Position numbers and translations under genes: made by a program. 64,000 nucleotides of DNA from Litoditis marina (taxonomy: Eukaryota; Nematoda; Chromadorea; Rhabditida; Rhabditidae), in assembly GCA_964036275.1 (NCBI GenBank), contig OZ038434.1, positions 14,993,879 through 15,057,878 on the forward strand, given 5' to 3'. Below are positions 24,390-39,300 of the stretch, piece by piece (the first letter of the stretch is position 1; each line of letters starts with the position of its first letter). A model generated the notes under the pieces. That model worked only from the letters and a program-made list of their open reading frames with translations. It did not search any database and was not told where the DNA came from.

Positions 24390-27300
24390 ATGATTTTTTA
24401 TGTTACTTTTGCTCTATTCACTAACTGTTTTTCCTCCCAACTCCTGGGCGCCAAACTACAGTGTCACGACTTCTTATGCAACATAAACTCAGAAGGTGAT
24501 TTCTTTTTTGCCGATTCATTGAAAGAAATGAACAAATAACACTTCAGGTGTTTCCGAGCATTTATAAATAACTTGATATTGCTAAAAACTATAACTATGA
24601 CAGTGACTTGGAAGAGAGTATGGTCAATTATAAACAACCCCAGTCGAACTAGCAGTGAAGGTTAGATCACTTCATTTTTAATGACGGTATATTTTCCTGA
24701 ATGAACTATTTTCGATTGAGTTAGAGAGATTAACTACTATCGCGCGCAGCGCGAAGCGCTGTGTGTGAGTTGTGTTTGGTTTGGCCATTGCGCACTCAAT
24801 TTTGGCTTTCAAACCACAAAAGTCTTCAGATAAGACATTTTTTCGCAATTTAAGAAGAGAGAGAGCTAGATATCTATTAAATACATGTTGTGTGAAAAAA
24901 ATTAGAAAAATCGGTGGGAAAATTGAAGTATCGCCCCCCACTTTAGTTGAGTCCCCCCCGTAGCACTTCAACCCCCCACCCAAGCTAAAACCTGAAAATC
25001 TAGGAGAGGGGGGGGGGGGTCAAAAATCTACTTCGATATTTACTATTTACCCCCCACCTGGGTCGGCGGGGGGTAGAACTTCAATGGTGGGGGGTCAAAC
25101 TTCAACGAGTGGGGGGCTGAACTTCAATACCGGAAATGTTTACTTTTTACCCCCACCCTCAAACTTTTGTATTGCGAGTGATAAATTGAATTATCACCCC
25201 CCGGTGGGGGGGGTCAAACTACAATTCCCCAAACGCAATACCAATTCAGAAAGGTGGGGGGTAAAAAGTCAATGTTCCCAAATCGGTCAGGGTTGAAAAA
25301 AGTTATGCTGTCGTGTCGTTATGAAAATTTCCGTTGTCGCTCGTCGCTCGTCGCTCGTGTCTAGTCCCTCGTCCCTCGTCCCTCGTCCCTCGTCCAATGT
25401 CCGCATAGAAAATTATTTTTTTAACTACTGGACCGATTCGGCTGAAATTTGGCACACATGCGTAGACCCCAAAGTTAGCTCGGCCCCCAAAGTTTGGTGT
25501 TGTCACGTTTTGTTTGGCGCTTGGCGCGGGCGCCAATAGGCGCCAGAAGCTGGAAAATATGTGTTCCCATGGATGAAATGCTCCGAAATTGTGCACAGAG
25601 GTTAGATTAGCGAATCCTAGCCTTTTCTGAGAATTTGGTGTTATGGTTTAATTTTGGTGCCAAACGCTGGCGCCCAGTGGCGCCAAATTAGAACAACGCC
25701 AGGAAAGTAGGGTAACGAGCTGTTACCAACTAAAAGAGCATGTTCCAAATATGGCGCCAATGGCTGGCGCCCGTTCGTGCCAATTGAGAAAATATTTTCG
25801 AAAAACAAAGATCACATCGTTTGAAAACTTGGAACTTCCAGATATCAGGATGTTTGATAGTCTCCATTTCTCAAAACTTGTTTTTATTATTATACTCTAG
25901 TAGTCGTTGTACGAGTACAACTGGCAAAAAGAGAACAATTCGTGAAAAGTGGGGGACCAGGAAGTGTGTGAGTTCTGTTCGGTTTCACCGTTTTCTGCAA
26001 AAAGTGAACAATACGATGTTGTGAATGAGTGCAACAAAAAAAGAACAATACATTTGTTTGCACATCACAACATTCTTAAGTAAAACCACTATACACTTTC
26101 ACGTTAAATTAATTTTTTGTAATTTTTTTGTGAACCGCTGTGTAAACAAATGTATGGTTCTTTTTTGTTGCACTCATTCACAACATCGTATTGTTCACTT
26201 TTTGCAGAAAACGGTGAAACCGAACAGAACTCACACACTTCCTGGTCCCCCACTTTTCACGAATTGAGATTAGTTTTAGTTGATAAACATTTTTATCTCA
26301 ATTCAGAACGTGTTGTAGGAGCTCCCGTTGTTGTGAGCACAACATCCTTGGATCCGAAGTACCTTCCCGTGATTGATGCTGATTCCAAAACAAGCACTGC
26401 GGTATCCATTGATGATCTACTCAGACAGTTGGTGGTACCTGGAAATGGAAGCAAATATGGAATTGTGGTGATTTTACATTGAATATTTCATTCATGAACT
26501 CGTTTATAGAAGATCAACAGGAATTTTGATAATTCCTTGACTGTCCATGTCAGAATTTTCCGAACAATAAACTTTCAGGTATCACCTCATGCGAAATCTC
26601 GCTCATGGCCGAACTTTTTGTACAATTCCCTTGCCTTGAAAACAGTATGATTGCGTACAAAAATAGTTGATGCTTTCAAATAAATTAGTAGATTTCCATT
26701 CGGTTTCTTCCAGATTTTCGAAGCCGGTTCCGACACCGAAGTCCAATGGCGTCTCATGTCCCCGGACCAGTCGGTTACCATAGCGGGTCTTTCCTCCTCG
26801 GAACCGCCCATGGTACAAACGGCCCTCGATCAAACCATTCCAATTTACAGTTTCGAGTCCACGGAATATACTGTTGAACCGAAAGGAGTGAGTATTTAGT
26901 TCGAAATTCCAAAAAAACAAGGTTTCTACGGTTGTAAAGCTTTGTTATTTGTCTGATGGCGCACGTCCGCATCCATATAATGAATGAAAATTTGTTGGCG
27001 GTAGTTGATCTAAAGTCGCCGACATATTTCTGTGTTTTGTCTAATTCACAACCAAAATGTAAAATAAAATGTTCCTGCCAAATTGTCCTCCATCCTGAGA
27101 GGATTTGGAAACTCGTGAAGATTTTTTCACAAACTGGGTAAAACTACAAAATTTTCAGCTAGTCGTTGTATCACCGTCGACAAGTCTATCGTTCCGACTT
27201 CTTCTGGATTTAGACGTGAAATGTCGCGACAACGCACTGGTGTTCGCCGTTGTTCATTGGACAGAGGATGTTTCCATAAAGTTTCCTAAAGACATAAACT

Positions 27301-30300
27301 TTGTGGTCCCGTCCCAGTGTGAGGTGGGTCTCACAACTTTAACTACGAACTGACTATAGCAACAATAAGTTGTGTATTTTGTATGTTACCATTGTATGTA
27401 TTTTCATGGTCCTAGTGTCTTACTACAGTCTATCACTAGTAAGTACTTGTCAGAAAACACAGCTTTTTTCAAGTGTTGACTTGTTATCAATATATCCGTT
27501 AGAAACAAGAAATTTCGTTGTAGAATTTTTTGTGTTTGTGTTTTCTGAACACTTCGATCTCAGACCTGTACTTCTCTACGTCTGAGCAGTGATTGGATAC
27601 GCTTTTGCCCATACATCACAACCCGAACCATGTGAGTGAACCGGATTGATTATTCACTAAATCCCTGAATTTGAACCGGAATTAGTGGTTTTGATCCAAT
27701 TGAGGGCATTATATTACTACATGTTGAGTTTTGAAACTTGGATGCAAATATTCGCAAACTTGCTTATGTACGGCTTGCAGATCGTTTCGATAATATTGGT
27801 TAGTTAGGCCGAATTACTTCAAGGAAAAGTTTGGAATATCTAACTGGAACTACCCATTACATTTCAGTGAAACAACCACATCTGTCGAGTCCTCTACAGC
27901 GACCACAACAGTCTTAGCTACCCAATCGGCATCAAAATCGACTACCACCTCTTCAATAAGTACAACAGTGACCACAACCGAGACACCATCCACAACCCTG
28001 TCAACCTCTACGTTGACCACGACTGAGCCACAAACTACAACCGATCAAAAGACAACAACAGCTGCGGCCACCACAAGCGTGCCAGCAACAAGTGAGTGAA
28101 TTGTACTTTCGAAGTTAGAAGTATATATTCTTTTCACTTCAAAAAACATTGACTTTATCTCAAGAATTCAGGAATGTGTTTCTGGAAAATAATAAATATT
28201 AGTGTTCAACAAACTCCATATGACCACTTTTTTATAGGTGGCACTCTCCCAGAACACAATAAGAAGGAACCTACAAAACGAATAAATCATGTAGTTTTCA
28301 CACAAAACAAAACAAAGTTCACAGAGAAAGTTAGCGGCACAACGTCAACGAACCACTCAATTGATCTTTCTTCTTACCGGAGAACAACCGCTCAAATTCC
28401 GGAACGAACAGTGAAATCGAGGATATCAACTGCTTCCACGACTGGAAGTAAAGGCTTAGACACTACGTCTTGGATGCAGAATGAGGATATTCAATCTACA
28501 ACTGGTGTCTCTCACACTTCCGGTACAATCAAAACTCAAAGAAACGCAATTAACCCCACTTCAGTGATAACCCAATTGGTTTCAACAACCAACGCCAGAA
28601 GAAACACTGAAAAAACGATGATTCACACCCCTACCTCGTCAGCTAAGCCTCACTTTAGGGGAACAACAACAGAGCCGGACGAAAAGGTCGAGATGCCAAA
28701 AACGTCCATCCAAGCGAGAACAAGCACTTCTTCTACATTTGCGCGCACGTTTTCTACGTTCCCGGAATTTAAAACTTCTTCCCAATCAATAGGTTCTACT
28801 ACCGTATCAGAACTCGGAAGAGAAATGACCGGAGAACCAGGCTATTCACCGTTCACCTCTTTGGATTGGGAAAATGCGGACGCGCTGAATGTAGAATCCG
28901 CAATCCCACCCATCAAAGCACAACAAACATCAAACCAAACAAAAACAACGTTTCACGAAAGTACACGCATGAGTTCTGTGTCTGAATTGAAAGAGGGTGA
29001 GTTTTGCCCGAGAATGACGGAAAATCGTTCAAACTAAAGAAAAATTCAGTTTTCATATTATTTAATAAAGAAAAATGGAATGCCATTGATTCACAAAAAC
29101 TACTTATTCATATTATGTACGTTTAAAAGATCAGTAGGATTGCTCGTTCACGTTTGTTACGTGTACACGTATTATGATAATCATGATTGTTGCTTGCAGA
29201 CGGCGTACAGATCTTGCTTACAAACGATCTGTTCGGAATGACTGTGAAGTGTAATGGAGACTCGAATTTGGAACCTGGCCTGATCGACTGTTCGCTATTT
29301 ATTGACGCCGCTCCACACAAACTTGGAGGTAGATGGTCCTCACCATTTCCAGGGGACACCATGCCAATATTATTTTTCGGATGGAATAATTTTATTTCTG
29401 AAACCGATGTTTTTCTGAACGTTATTATGCACACAAAAAGGTTACATGAATTTCTTTCGAATTGGCTCTCACTTAAAAGTATTTGCACTCAACAGAATCA
29501 TCAAAAAGTTTGATTGTAACTCCAGTTCGTTAATCATAGCTTCTTTCTTCCAGAAGGAGCGGTATGTATAAGAGAGATAGACGGTTTGACTGTGCGTTTC
29601 GGAAAATCGCCTACCGTGATCATAGGAGATCATCTCAGAATAACCGGATGCGGACCAACTGACCAGAATTGGGCGGCGTTCAGTTCATCTCTTACTGGAG
29701 TGATCAAGTCATCTGGAGAAACAGTGAGTCTATTAGTCGCTGAACAAGTATTGAATATGAACAAACGTTTGGACAGGGCACTTAACAGTTTGTTCTTGTT
29801 CGTTCTGTGATGTTTGTAGTTGTGCTGTAGTTCGATCATGGGGAGGCAAAAGTCAATCAGTCAAATGACTGAAATAACTGCTGCCACCCTTTTTTCATGG
29901 TTAGGTTAGGTTTGTTTTGCTGGCTGATAGAAAACACTCAAGGTTCTTGCTACTACTCTAGGAAAATGTAAAAATTAGACGAGGTGACTATTTTGCAGAT
30001 AAACAAATTGAATGTTCTTGAATGTATTGTTTCCAGAACTTCCCTTCTTTCTTTGTCGTCTACCCATCGGAAGTGATGTCTTGTCAGGAGACGGTCACTG
30101 TAGAAGTCAAGCAAGTCACAGGGAACGGCAACAGGGATCTGCTCTATGAATGGGGCGTTGTCAACGGTGAGTGGTCAGAACAAACTCGATTTTGAAAATG
30201 CGACTAGCATACAAACTAGTTTGTATAGTGGTGTTGGGCATCGAGTCCTACTTAAGCCACCTTATTATAGAACAATTGAATATATAATCTAGTTTGATTT

Positions 30301-33300
30301 CACCTTTTGGTGGTTTTTGAGCAAGTTTCATGTTACCTGTTCGATGACCATGCTTGGTTTCACACTACATCTAGCTATTTCCCAGGTAATAATTCATTTT
30401 GGCAACTGAGGGCACCACTATATTCAGTTTTAGGATCATCTGTCCTTCCAAGCCACATCACTACAGAAAAGTCTCGAACTCTCACGTTTCCAAGACGACT
30501 GGTACGTTTGGCTCAATCACATACAAGTTCAAGAACCCGTTCTTCGGCTAGAACGGGTCAATTTACCGGCTAGAGCACGTTACTAGCGAATAATCCTTTG
30601 TGAATTTTCCTCAAGTTTCTCCTATCCGTGCATTTTCAGATTTACGATTCAACTACTCTTTTCGTACGTGGCTGTAACTTTGGCGGACGATGCACGGAGA
30701 AACGGGACATCCATATCAAGGTGGTCAAGGAGAAGTCCGTGTTCACGGCAAAAATTATTGGTGGGTTAGAAATTCACAACATAACCTACATATTACAACT
30801 TTCAGACATTACAACTTTAAGATTTATCAATTTATTCTAGTTCGTTTTTGTGATGAGATCGCAGTGTTGAAGTGACAACAACTTGTATAAATGAGTAGTA
30901 ATTTTCAGGCGTACCTAAAATGGCGGTGCCCTCTTCTCTGATCCGACTTCATGCCGTAGCTGAACTTGTATCTTGCAACGCTTCAGTCAATGTACCCAAC
31001 GAAGTACAGGTACACTTATAGTCTCCTCTTCCTTTCTACGCACACAGAACAGTAGTTTTCTTGTCGATCTGTTGTGTCTGTAGTCTATTTCCAAACGTTT
31101 CGTAGTTAAAAAAATACAAACGTCGTTTGATAACTCAACATTTAGGCTCATGTTTGAGATCAGCCATTGTAAAACAACCTGTATCTAAAAGACGTTTATT
31201 TTGATCATTCTAATGATTAAATCCTTTTTGAGCTGAATTATCCGACTCCGGTTTTTTTTCCGTCATATTTCAATTTCACAGTACATCTGGTATTTGAACG
31301 ACAACGTGGTGTCCTACGAGGACAATATTCGCATCGCCCCCTTTTCGTATTTCATTAATGACTCTCTACTCGTACATCTATCGGCAACCTATCTCAGCAC
31401 GGATAGACTGCACGAGGCAAAGACGCATGAAGACATACAGGTACGTGAGATAATTGATACGAATTCAAAACATATATAGAACCTTGAACGCGCCTTTAGA
31501 GTGTAAAATAGGACACTCACTTTAAATAATTTAGTTGAACTTTGTAGTTTTCCATAATTTTTTCTGATTTGGGTACACCGCTTCACTAATCAATCTGAAT
31601 TTTCGTGATCCTTTGCAGTTCTATGCGGAGCCGTTGACGTTATCGATTGATGCTCGAGCCCGCGAGATTCCGGTTGACGTCAATTTGGTGGTGGACGCCA
31701 GTGGCTCCAGAGATCATAATTCTGTAGCCGCGACGCTCAAACACAGTTGGACCTGTCTCACTATTCCGACGAGTAAAAAGTGCAATCTCGGAAGTGACAT
31801 TATTTGGGACCGCCAACAACTGATCATTCCCGCGAATTCTCTGCAAAAGGGACAACGGTGGGCTAAATATGTTTGTGTGCAAATTCGCCCGCTGCGAACT
31901 CTAGATATTATGTTTTTGGATATCTTTCCGCAGTATTAGTTATTAATAAAGCCGAACTTTTATGATGTTGGCTGAACGAACCGATATTCATCGGCACTAC
32001 TCTCCTCACTGCACACTGTGCAACCTACCAAAATTTCTTACTGTCAGTCGGTTGTCACTGTGACGGAAGCACAACTAAACCTTTCTTACCTTGGTTACAG
32101 CTACAACTTCACCGACAACATTGTTTCTTCGAATAAGCTGAGGGGTACGGTATACTCGGTTGTCACTGTGACGGAAGCACAACTTCCGTTCATCTCTATC
32201 AGAGCACTGAAAGAAGATCAGCAACGGGTAGACGACTTCATCAGGTGAGCAATCGTATGTGATCTCAAAATACGGAACAACAACAGAACCTCCGAACCTT
32301 TGTGCACGTTAGGGTTTCTAAATCTACGTTTGAGCTGTGTAGCGCCACTTTTCATGACTCAGCAAAGGTGGTGAACATCTCTCATGGAGAACCAAAGTTG
32401 ATACAAGAAACACATACACATATTCATTAAGTGTTGAAAACGTTCAGAGTCCAAGCTTTGGTGACGAGTGCAAGAGGACCTCTCACAGCTACATGGACTG
32501 TGGTGAAAAGCAACAATACTGGTATGTTTTAAAGTAATGTTTCTACTTTGTCCTGTGGAAGATTCTAAAATACAATGATACGTTTTTTGCGAGTGAATCT
32601 TTTTAAAGCCTACTATGTTGCATTCGTATTTGCAAAATATTTATTTTCATTTTCCCTATTGGCAAAATATTCATTTCTATTGTATAAATTTTATTTATAT
32701 GAAACGTTCACTGACGGTTATTTTTCTCAATTTGACGATCCGGTATATACAATTCTGGTATTGGCTTTTTTGTACTTGCTCAAATTGTACCTCGGTTAAA
32801 GAAACCGTTCCGCTATAATCTGAGTTTCACGAAAAATTCAAAAAGCTCAAAAAAGTCTCTCAATGTCTTCCCACAGACCATGAAAAAACTTTCTGATAAA
32901 AAGTTTGCAAAATTTGCATAACATCGAGCAATAAAAAAGAGCACATGGACATTCTCACTGTAACGCAACTTGACTTGGTTCATTTACGTTTCGAGTTATC
33001 TTCAGTTTTTAGTTTTTAGTTGTGTTGTCGTATATGATAGAACGTTTAAAAAATGTTTTTGTACTTCTATAGGCTATTTTAAGCATACCCCGTACGCAAC
33101 TCCCCCATCGGTGTCATTACGTTAGCCGCTTTTCTGAGAAAACAAAGCGAGATAGAGATATAAAAGTATATATTTTTGATAATGGTTTTTCATTTGCCAG
33201 AAGGTCAGATTGTTAACTCACAAGTCAAAATTAGAGCGGGACGGATTCTTTAAATTTCAATACCTCTGTTTGTTTCAGCCTGGTTCAACATCTCCCACTT

Positions 33301-36300
33301 TCTAACCCAAACGAGTTTCAAGTTCCAATTCGGTCGAACTTCGAAAAACAACCAGGTGGCCGTGTCTCTGACTATTCCACCACAAGACACCGAGAGGTAC
33401 TTTTCATATTCCAATATACAGATATTATTCCAAATTAATACATAGTTTTTGTTATCATCATGAAAACTGACTTTCGTGACATTTATCTTGTCGGTGGTCG
33501 TATCCTATGCTTCAGAAGACGACATAAGGTCAGAAACCCGACTGTATGTATAATAAGTGTTGTTAGCAAGCGTGCGAAACCTAGTGTCTATTGTTATTAG
33601 AGAAGAACGATTATGAGGTCCAATCACAAAGTTTCAGTCCTTTAAACTGCAAGACATTTTTCAATTGCAGTTTAAAGGACCGTTGACACGGGATTGGTCC
33701 ACATAATCGTCCTTCTTCAACAAAAATTCCAAAAGATAGTTCGAAAAAACCTTCTCCGTAACATTTTCAGATATCCTAACTGGGCTGGTCTGTCGGTGGA
33801 CTCCAAGTATCTGGTTCGACTGACTGCCGCCAACCCACTGGGAGACACTCACGCGGATGTACTCATCAAGACGCTCAGTCCTCCGAGAACTGGTTCTATC
33901 GAGGTTTCTAATACATAGATTTACCATTTCCATACAATGAAACCACATTCATTACTTTTTAAACTATATAAACACTCATATTTCAAATGTGTTTCACAAA
34001 AAGAAGATGAAACAGTTAACAGTCGCTAATTGCAAAATGAACTATCTCTGAAGTTTTCTTCGTCAAACATCGCTGAGATGATGAAATTGGATTTTAGGTG
34101 AAGCCAATGAAAGGTCTGATTGGACTGACAACTCCGGTTACTTTTTCGGTTGGCGACGGTTGGGAAGACAATGGGGACTCCCTTCTCTATAGATTTGGAC
34201 TGAAGGTGGATACATTCATTTTTCGGACATTAGCTCAACAACTGTTTCTCAAGTTTTATTGTCTTTGTTGCTAATTGTAAATAGATTGTGGGACAAGTGT
34301 CTCGAATAGATTCTTTCAGGTGCATCTTGTCAACAACAACAGCGATATAACTTGGTTACAGCAGAGTGCAGCGAAGGAAATCAGAACCTATTTGCCTTCA
34401 GGTTGGTGATGACCGATACTTTTTCGTTTCCTAGTAATGGTTCGATTCCACTCGATCTGACGACACTACTACTGAAAATCTGATCAGTACTCCAAAAGTG
34501 TTGTTTATCTCGAACAAACCTTCTACATCACGCTATTACATACATACACCACACCCACATATTTCAAAGCGCGGAAAAAAAAATAGAACAAACAGAAAAG
34601 AAAAGTGTCCATTTGTTTGGAACAAGGTTTTGATATACAAGAAAGAGTGTGCTTATAGTATTAGAAAATTATGTGCTCAGCAAAGGTACCACTCAAAATA
34701 GTTTTTTTTCGAATACTCCTCTTTCGCTTATGAATGAACAAAGTTTACGTGACTGTTCATTTGACTTAAACATTTCCAGCCTGGCCTTCCCCCGCCGCTT
34801 GTGAGGTGCGTCTGGGCTACTCGGCCCTACTGGAAGTCTGTGACCTCGACGACGCGTGCACCACCACGGAATCCGCCCCCTTCACAGTCGCATTCCCATC
34901 AAATATAACCGTCGCCACCAATAACATCGTATCTGTAGTCAAAGCAGATGTTATAAATGGTGAGCTCGTTTCACATTACAAAAACCACCAAAATCAATGT
35001 ACAGAGAGACAACTGAAAATTTTTGTCTTCATAGTTTGATTTTTAGGAGATTTGGGAAAAATTCGAACCTTGTTATGTGTATGCCGATCAAACTTGCCAC
35101 ATCTCACGTCTTTTCATTTGACCATAAATGTCACTTGAAACTAACTCTATTCCAGGTAACCTGTTTGCCGCCTGCCACACCATGAGCATGCTGGACCTGG
35201 AACTCTGCGAGAAGGACATAGACGTGGTGGCAGCCGACAAACTCACACTAGCCCTGCTGAGGAGCCTTGACTCCAAAAGGTATAGTCTATTTCACGAAAC
35301 AATAGCCCTCTACAGAAAGATTACAAAACTTTTAAGTGGATTTATCATATCTTGTAGGTGTTGTACATAGTTTAAACTTTGTGATTTCGTTTTCCACTTT
35401 GGGTACTACAAGCATACAAAACAGTAAATCCTAAATTCTGTTTGTTGACTAGATAAATGCGTTTGAATTTTCGAAAGATTACTGTAGAAAGTCATCGATT
35501 GGTGAAACGAACTATATAGGCAGCGAGTATCTTTGTTGTAGTTGAATCTCGACAAAAGCCATAGTTTACAACTTTTGAGCGGCTAGATCAAACTACATAC
35601 ACAGCGGGATAGAAAAACATCGTTCATGCATTATTCTGAACAGCTTACAACCTAAAAGAGGTAGTATTACCCCCTTTCCCAGGAATCGTTTATGACTAAT
35701 CTCAACATGTTGTGTGGTAATATCAGAAGTTATCTACTCAGAAAAAGAAGAATGTTGATGCGTTTCTCATAATCTATAATGCTAGTGGACCTCAAAATTC
35801 TCACATTTCAAACTCAAATAGTCACAAAAAACTAATTCTCCACGTTACATCACTTAACTCAATCGGTTTCACTCGAAGCACGCCTTCTTTTTTGAAATAC
35901 ATTTGAATATTGTATTTTCCAGTCACATTCCAATGTTTCAGTGAAGTTTCGGAATACCGCGAGGTGCTCGAGGCCACATCTGAGAGTATGAACTTTGTCT
36001 CCGATAACGTTCTATCCGAATTCATCGGCGTTCTCGGCAGATATCGATCTCTGCTATCAACCCATCCCTATAAATTGCGAAAAAAACGAAGTGCAGACGC
36101 CACGGTGACCCAGACCACCGAGAAGGAGGTGGGGTTCCAAGATAATATCTTGGCCTAATATTATTAAGCGCAACACAGACTTTTCAATGTAGGCTGTTTT
36201 TGTGCTCACTTTCAGCTGTCGTTCTTGAACATTCTAAATCTTAACTCTCCAATTTAGCTCTCATGTCATCGTTCGTACTCAATTAATTAACAAATTGCGA

Positions 36301-39300
36301 ACGGACAGAAATAATTTGGTTTCCGTTTAATCTATGAATGAAGTTTAACTAATTGTCAATCGTAATTTCGTCATAAGTTCGGATTTGGCGCAAAAAATAG
36401 TTGATATGCAAGTTCTGCCACTGCTGACTGTTGTCCTCAAGATTCCTCAGTTTTCACTCCAACATCTTTTAGGCGACAACTATGCTAGAAATGTATGATA
36501 TTCTACTTGGGAAGAACCAGCAGATTATCGATGTTTTCATGATGAACATCGTTGATTTCCTGGCTGGGTTCTGTCTCCAACTGGACAGCAGCACGTCGCG
36601 GATCATGAAAGCACAGGTAGAGTTATTGGAACGAAACAGTGCTCTTAGGTGAGTTGGAAAGGGAGCTCAGACAATTCCCAGCCATTTGACCAGCCACTCT
36701 GGTAGCGGTCTCGACGACAGAGTGTGCAGGTCAGAAAGACGCACACTTTCTCAGCCTGTCTGCAGCCTCATTGACCTGCAAGCTGTGTCGCTTTGGTGGC
36801 TGGCAAATCGCAGAAAATTGGTGCTGATCATTCTGCGCGAGGGTTGTTAGATCTCTGGCACACATGTTCTTCTCGACGCCATGCAATATTAGACAATGAA
36901 ATAATTCCGCCGAACGTTTAGACACATCTAGTGTTGATGCAAGTTACCCGTAGTTGCTGACTACTAGGAAACCGTAGGAAAAATTGCTTTTTGAGTGGTT
37001 CTCATTGAACTTTAGTCCAGTGCGTACTGGAACACACCTAATGTACTGAATCATGGTTTCAAATGAACGACCTCTGCGAACGAAAACTTTGTTTAGGGCT
37101 CAAAATACACTCATATACAAGCTCAAAGTGTTACTCCCAGTACGAAGAACTTTCTGGACACTTCCTACTCAGTTGCAGGAAGCACCAAAGATGTGGTAGG
37201 TTCTACCAGGAAAACCACTTCATTACAGTCCTTTAAAATTCTATAGTGTTCTCAAGAGCCAACTTGAAGTAGCACCTTCGTACAGATATTTTAAGCTCGC
37301 CGAGTACTCTAAAGAAGTAGGCACGTAACCAATTATGAACACCATTATTACTAAAAATAATTGAGAATTTGCAAAGTCATGAAATAACCCTACACTGTAA
37401 CAAAACGCATAAATGTGATCTTATAAAGGTGTATACATTTCGAAGCCTGAATTTCAGCTCACTTTCGATTCTTCGTTCCAATCAATGTACAGGCAGTACG
37501 AATGTGGATCGAGTGTGGTGTGCAACCACGTCTGTCTAGCAACAGCCAGAATTGACCAAACTGCACTCAAGTGAGATAGATTAAAACAAAAAAACATTAT
37601 TATATGTACGATGATCCAAAACAATAGTCATTTATCTCCAAAAACCAAGTCTGCACTATTCAAATTCGTTCTTTTCACGTGACTACTAGTCCTACCGATG
37701 TTACAAAAGACTAGGCATCAGTTACTCGAGCAGAAGTGGCAGATAACAACATCTCAAAAATGATTTCAAAGGATTTGAGTGCCTTCATACTAGGTTGAGA
37801 AAAGATGGTTTTCCATTCAGAGCCAATACTCATCTGGTCGAGCAGTTGTTCTCGTCTCAGTTCAATTCAGTGGAAGTGAATCGAACCACCTCGGCACTTT
37901 ATAAGGTGAGCAAAATTGTGAGCCGAAACTCGGAAATAATAAATTCCTTTCCTTTGCTTCCCTGTGTTATTTATTGTTGGGAAACTTTCGCTGTGTCATT
38001 GCAGTTAATCCATATATGTTTATTCAATTAATTATGTATCAATGTTTATTGGATATAGTTTCATCACAATTCACTACTACCATACTGTCTTGGACCATTG
38101 TTTACATACAATTATTTGTTTATGCTCCATATTCATATTTCTTCGAACTTTTTATACTTTTCCAAGTATAAAATGGGTTCCAGTTCGGTATCGTGGATCC
38201 CCAATCCGGACAGTTCCTGACTGGCACCAACCTGAACCAAGCCGCCTACTCTATAAAAGTACCCGTAGAAGGTTACAAACGTACCAACTATTATGCGGTG
38301 AGTTATCACTTAACTTGTACAATTTTTGTTGTTATTGTTGTTATTGTTGCTATTGTTTCTAATATTGTCTGGACCTCTGGACTTCCGAATTTGATTCTAT
38401 TTTTTCACTTCAGTGTCTTCTGTTCTTGAACAATATGTGGGATGGAACAAGCTGTGTGGCCAGTGACTTCGCCACAACTTCTGGAAATATTGACTACATC
38501 CACTGCTATTGCTCCGCGACTGGACTGCTGGGGTTTGTGAGAGTGTGATAAAAACATAGTTCTTTTCATCTGTCAGTGAGACAGGGCAAAATACACAGTT
38601 CAGAGTTGCTTTGTGAAAAGGAAACCCTACAGAACGGTTGCTGTAAGGCAAGTAGATAGAGTAAACCATTTAACTTTGTTTTGCTTGCTGTGATTTAGTT
38701 GGACCTGAAACTTTTTCACCTAAGTCAAAAAGTTAAACTACAACTCAGGTTTCGTCTTAGTCTGTAATTATGTATATGTTCCAGCGTATTCACCACCAGC
38801 CCACCGTCACCTCCGCCTGTGCCCTCGCACAATGAAATCGAAATCACCTTCAATCTAGTAAGTGCAATGAGAAAGATCGTCACATTGTTTCGTTTATTGT
38901 TTAGCGCTCTCAGATCTTTTGTGTATTGAGTACTGAACGAAGAGCCATTATGGCACGTTCGAGAGCCTAACCTCAGTTCTGTAACACCGGTTAGATGAGT
39001 TTTCCCTTATTCAAATCACGTTTCGCGTCGTCTTGAGTGTACGGCCACACAGGGTTTACGGATATCATAGGATTTGCTCCCTCCAGAAAAATGGTACCCT
39101 ATCCATTTTCTCTCTCTTTTCGGAAATTCGTAAATCGTTCCGTAAATCATGATCAAGTTACAACGAAGCAATTCGTTTTTACACATTATTCGTTTTCAGA
39201 GCAGCAAAACGGGGCCTACATCTTCTCAATTGGCTTCTTTCGCCAGCAAATTATCGATTGAAAGTGGTCAGGAGGGTCGTTTAGTATCAGGCCAGGCGAG

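Noticed and set aside
31640..31939. Read-through open frame past the donor at 31857
   Set aside because: The REJ word ANSLQKGQR joins to YNFTD only by splicing to 32101; the read-through has no domain continuation.
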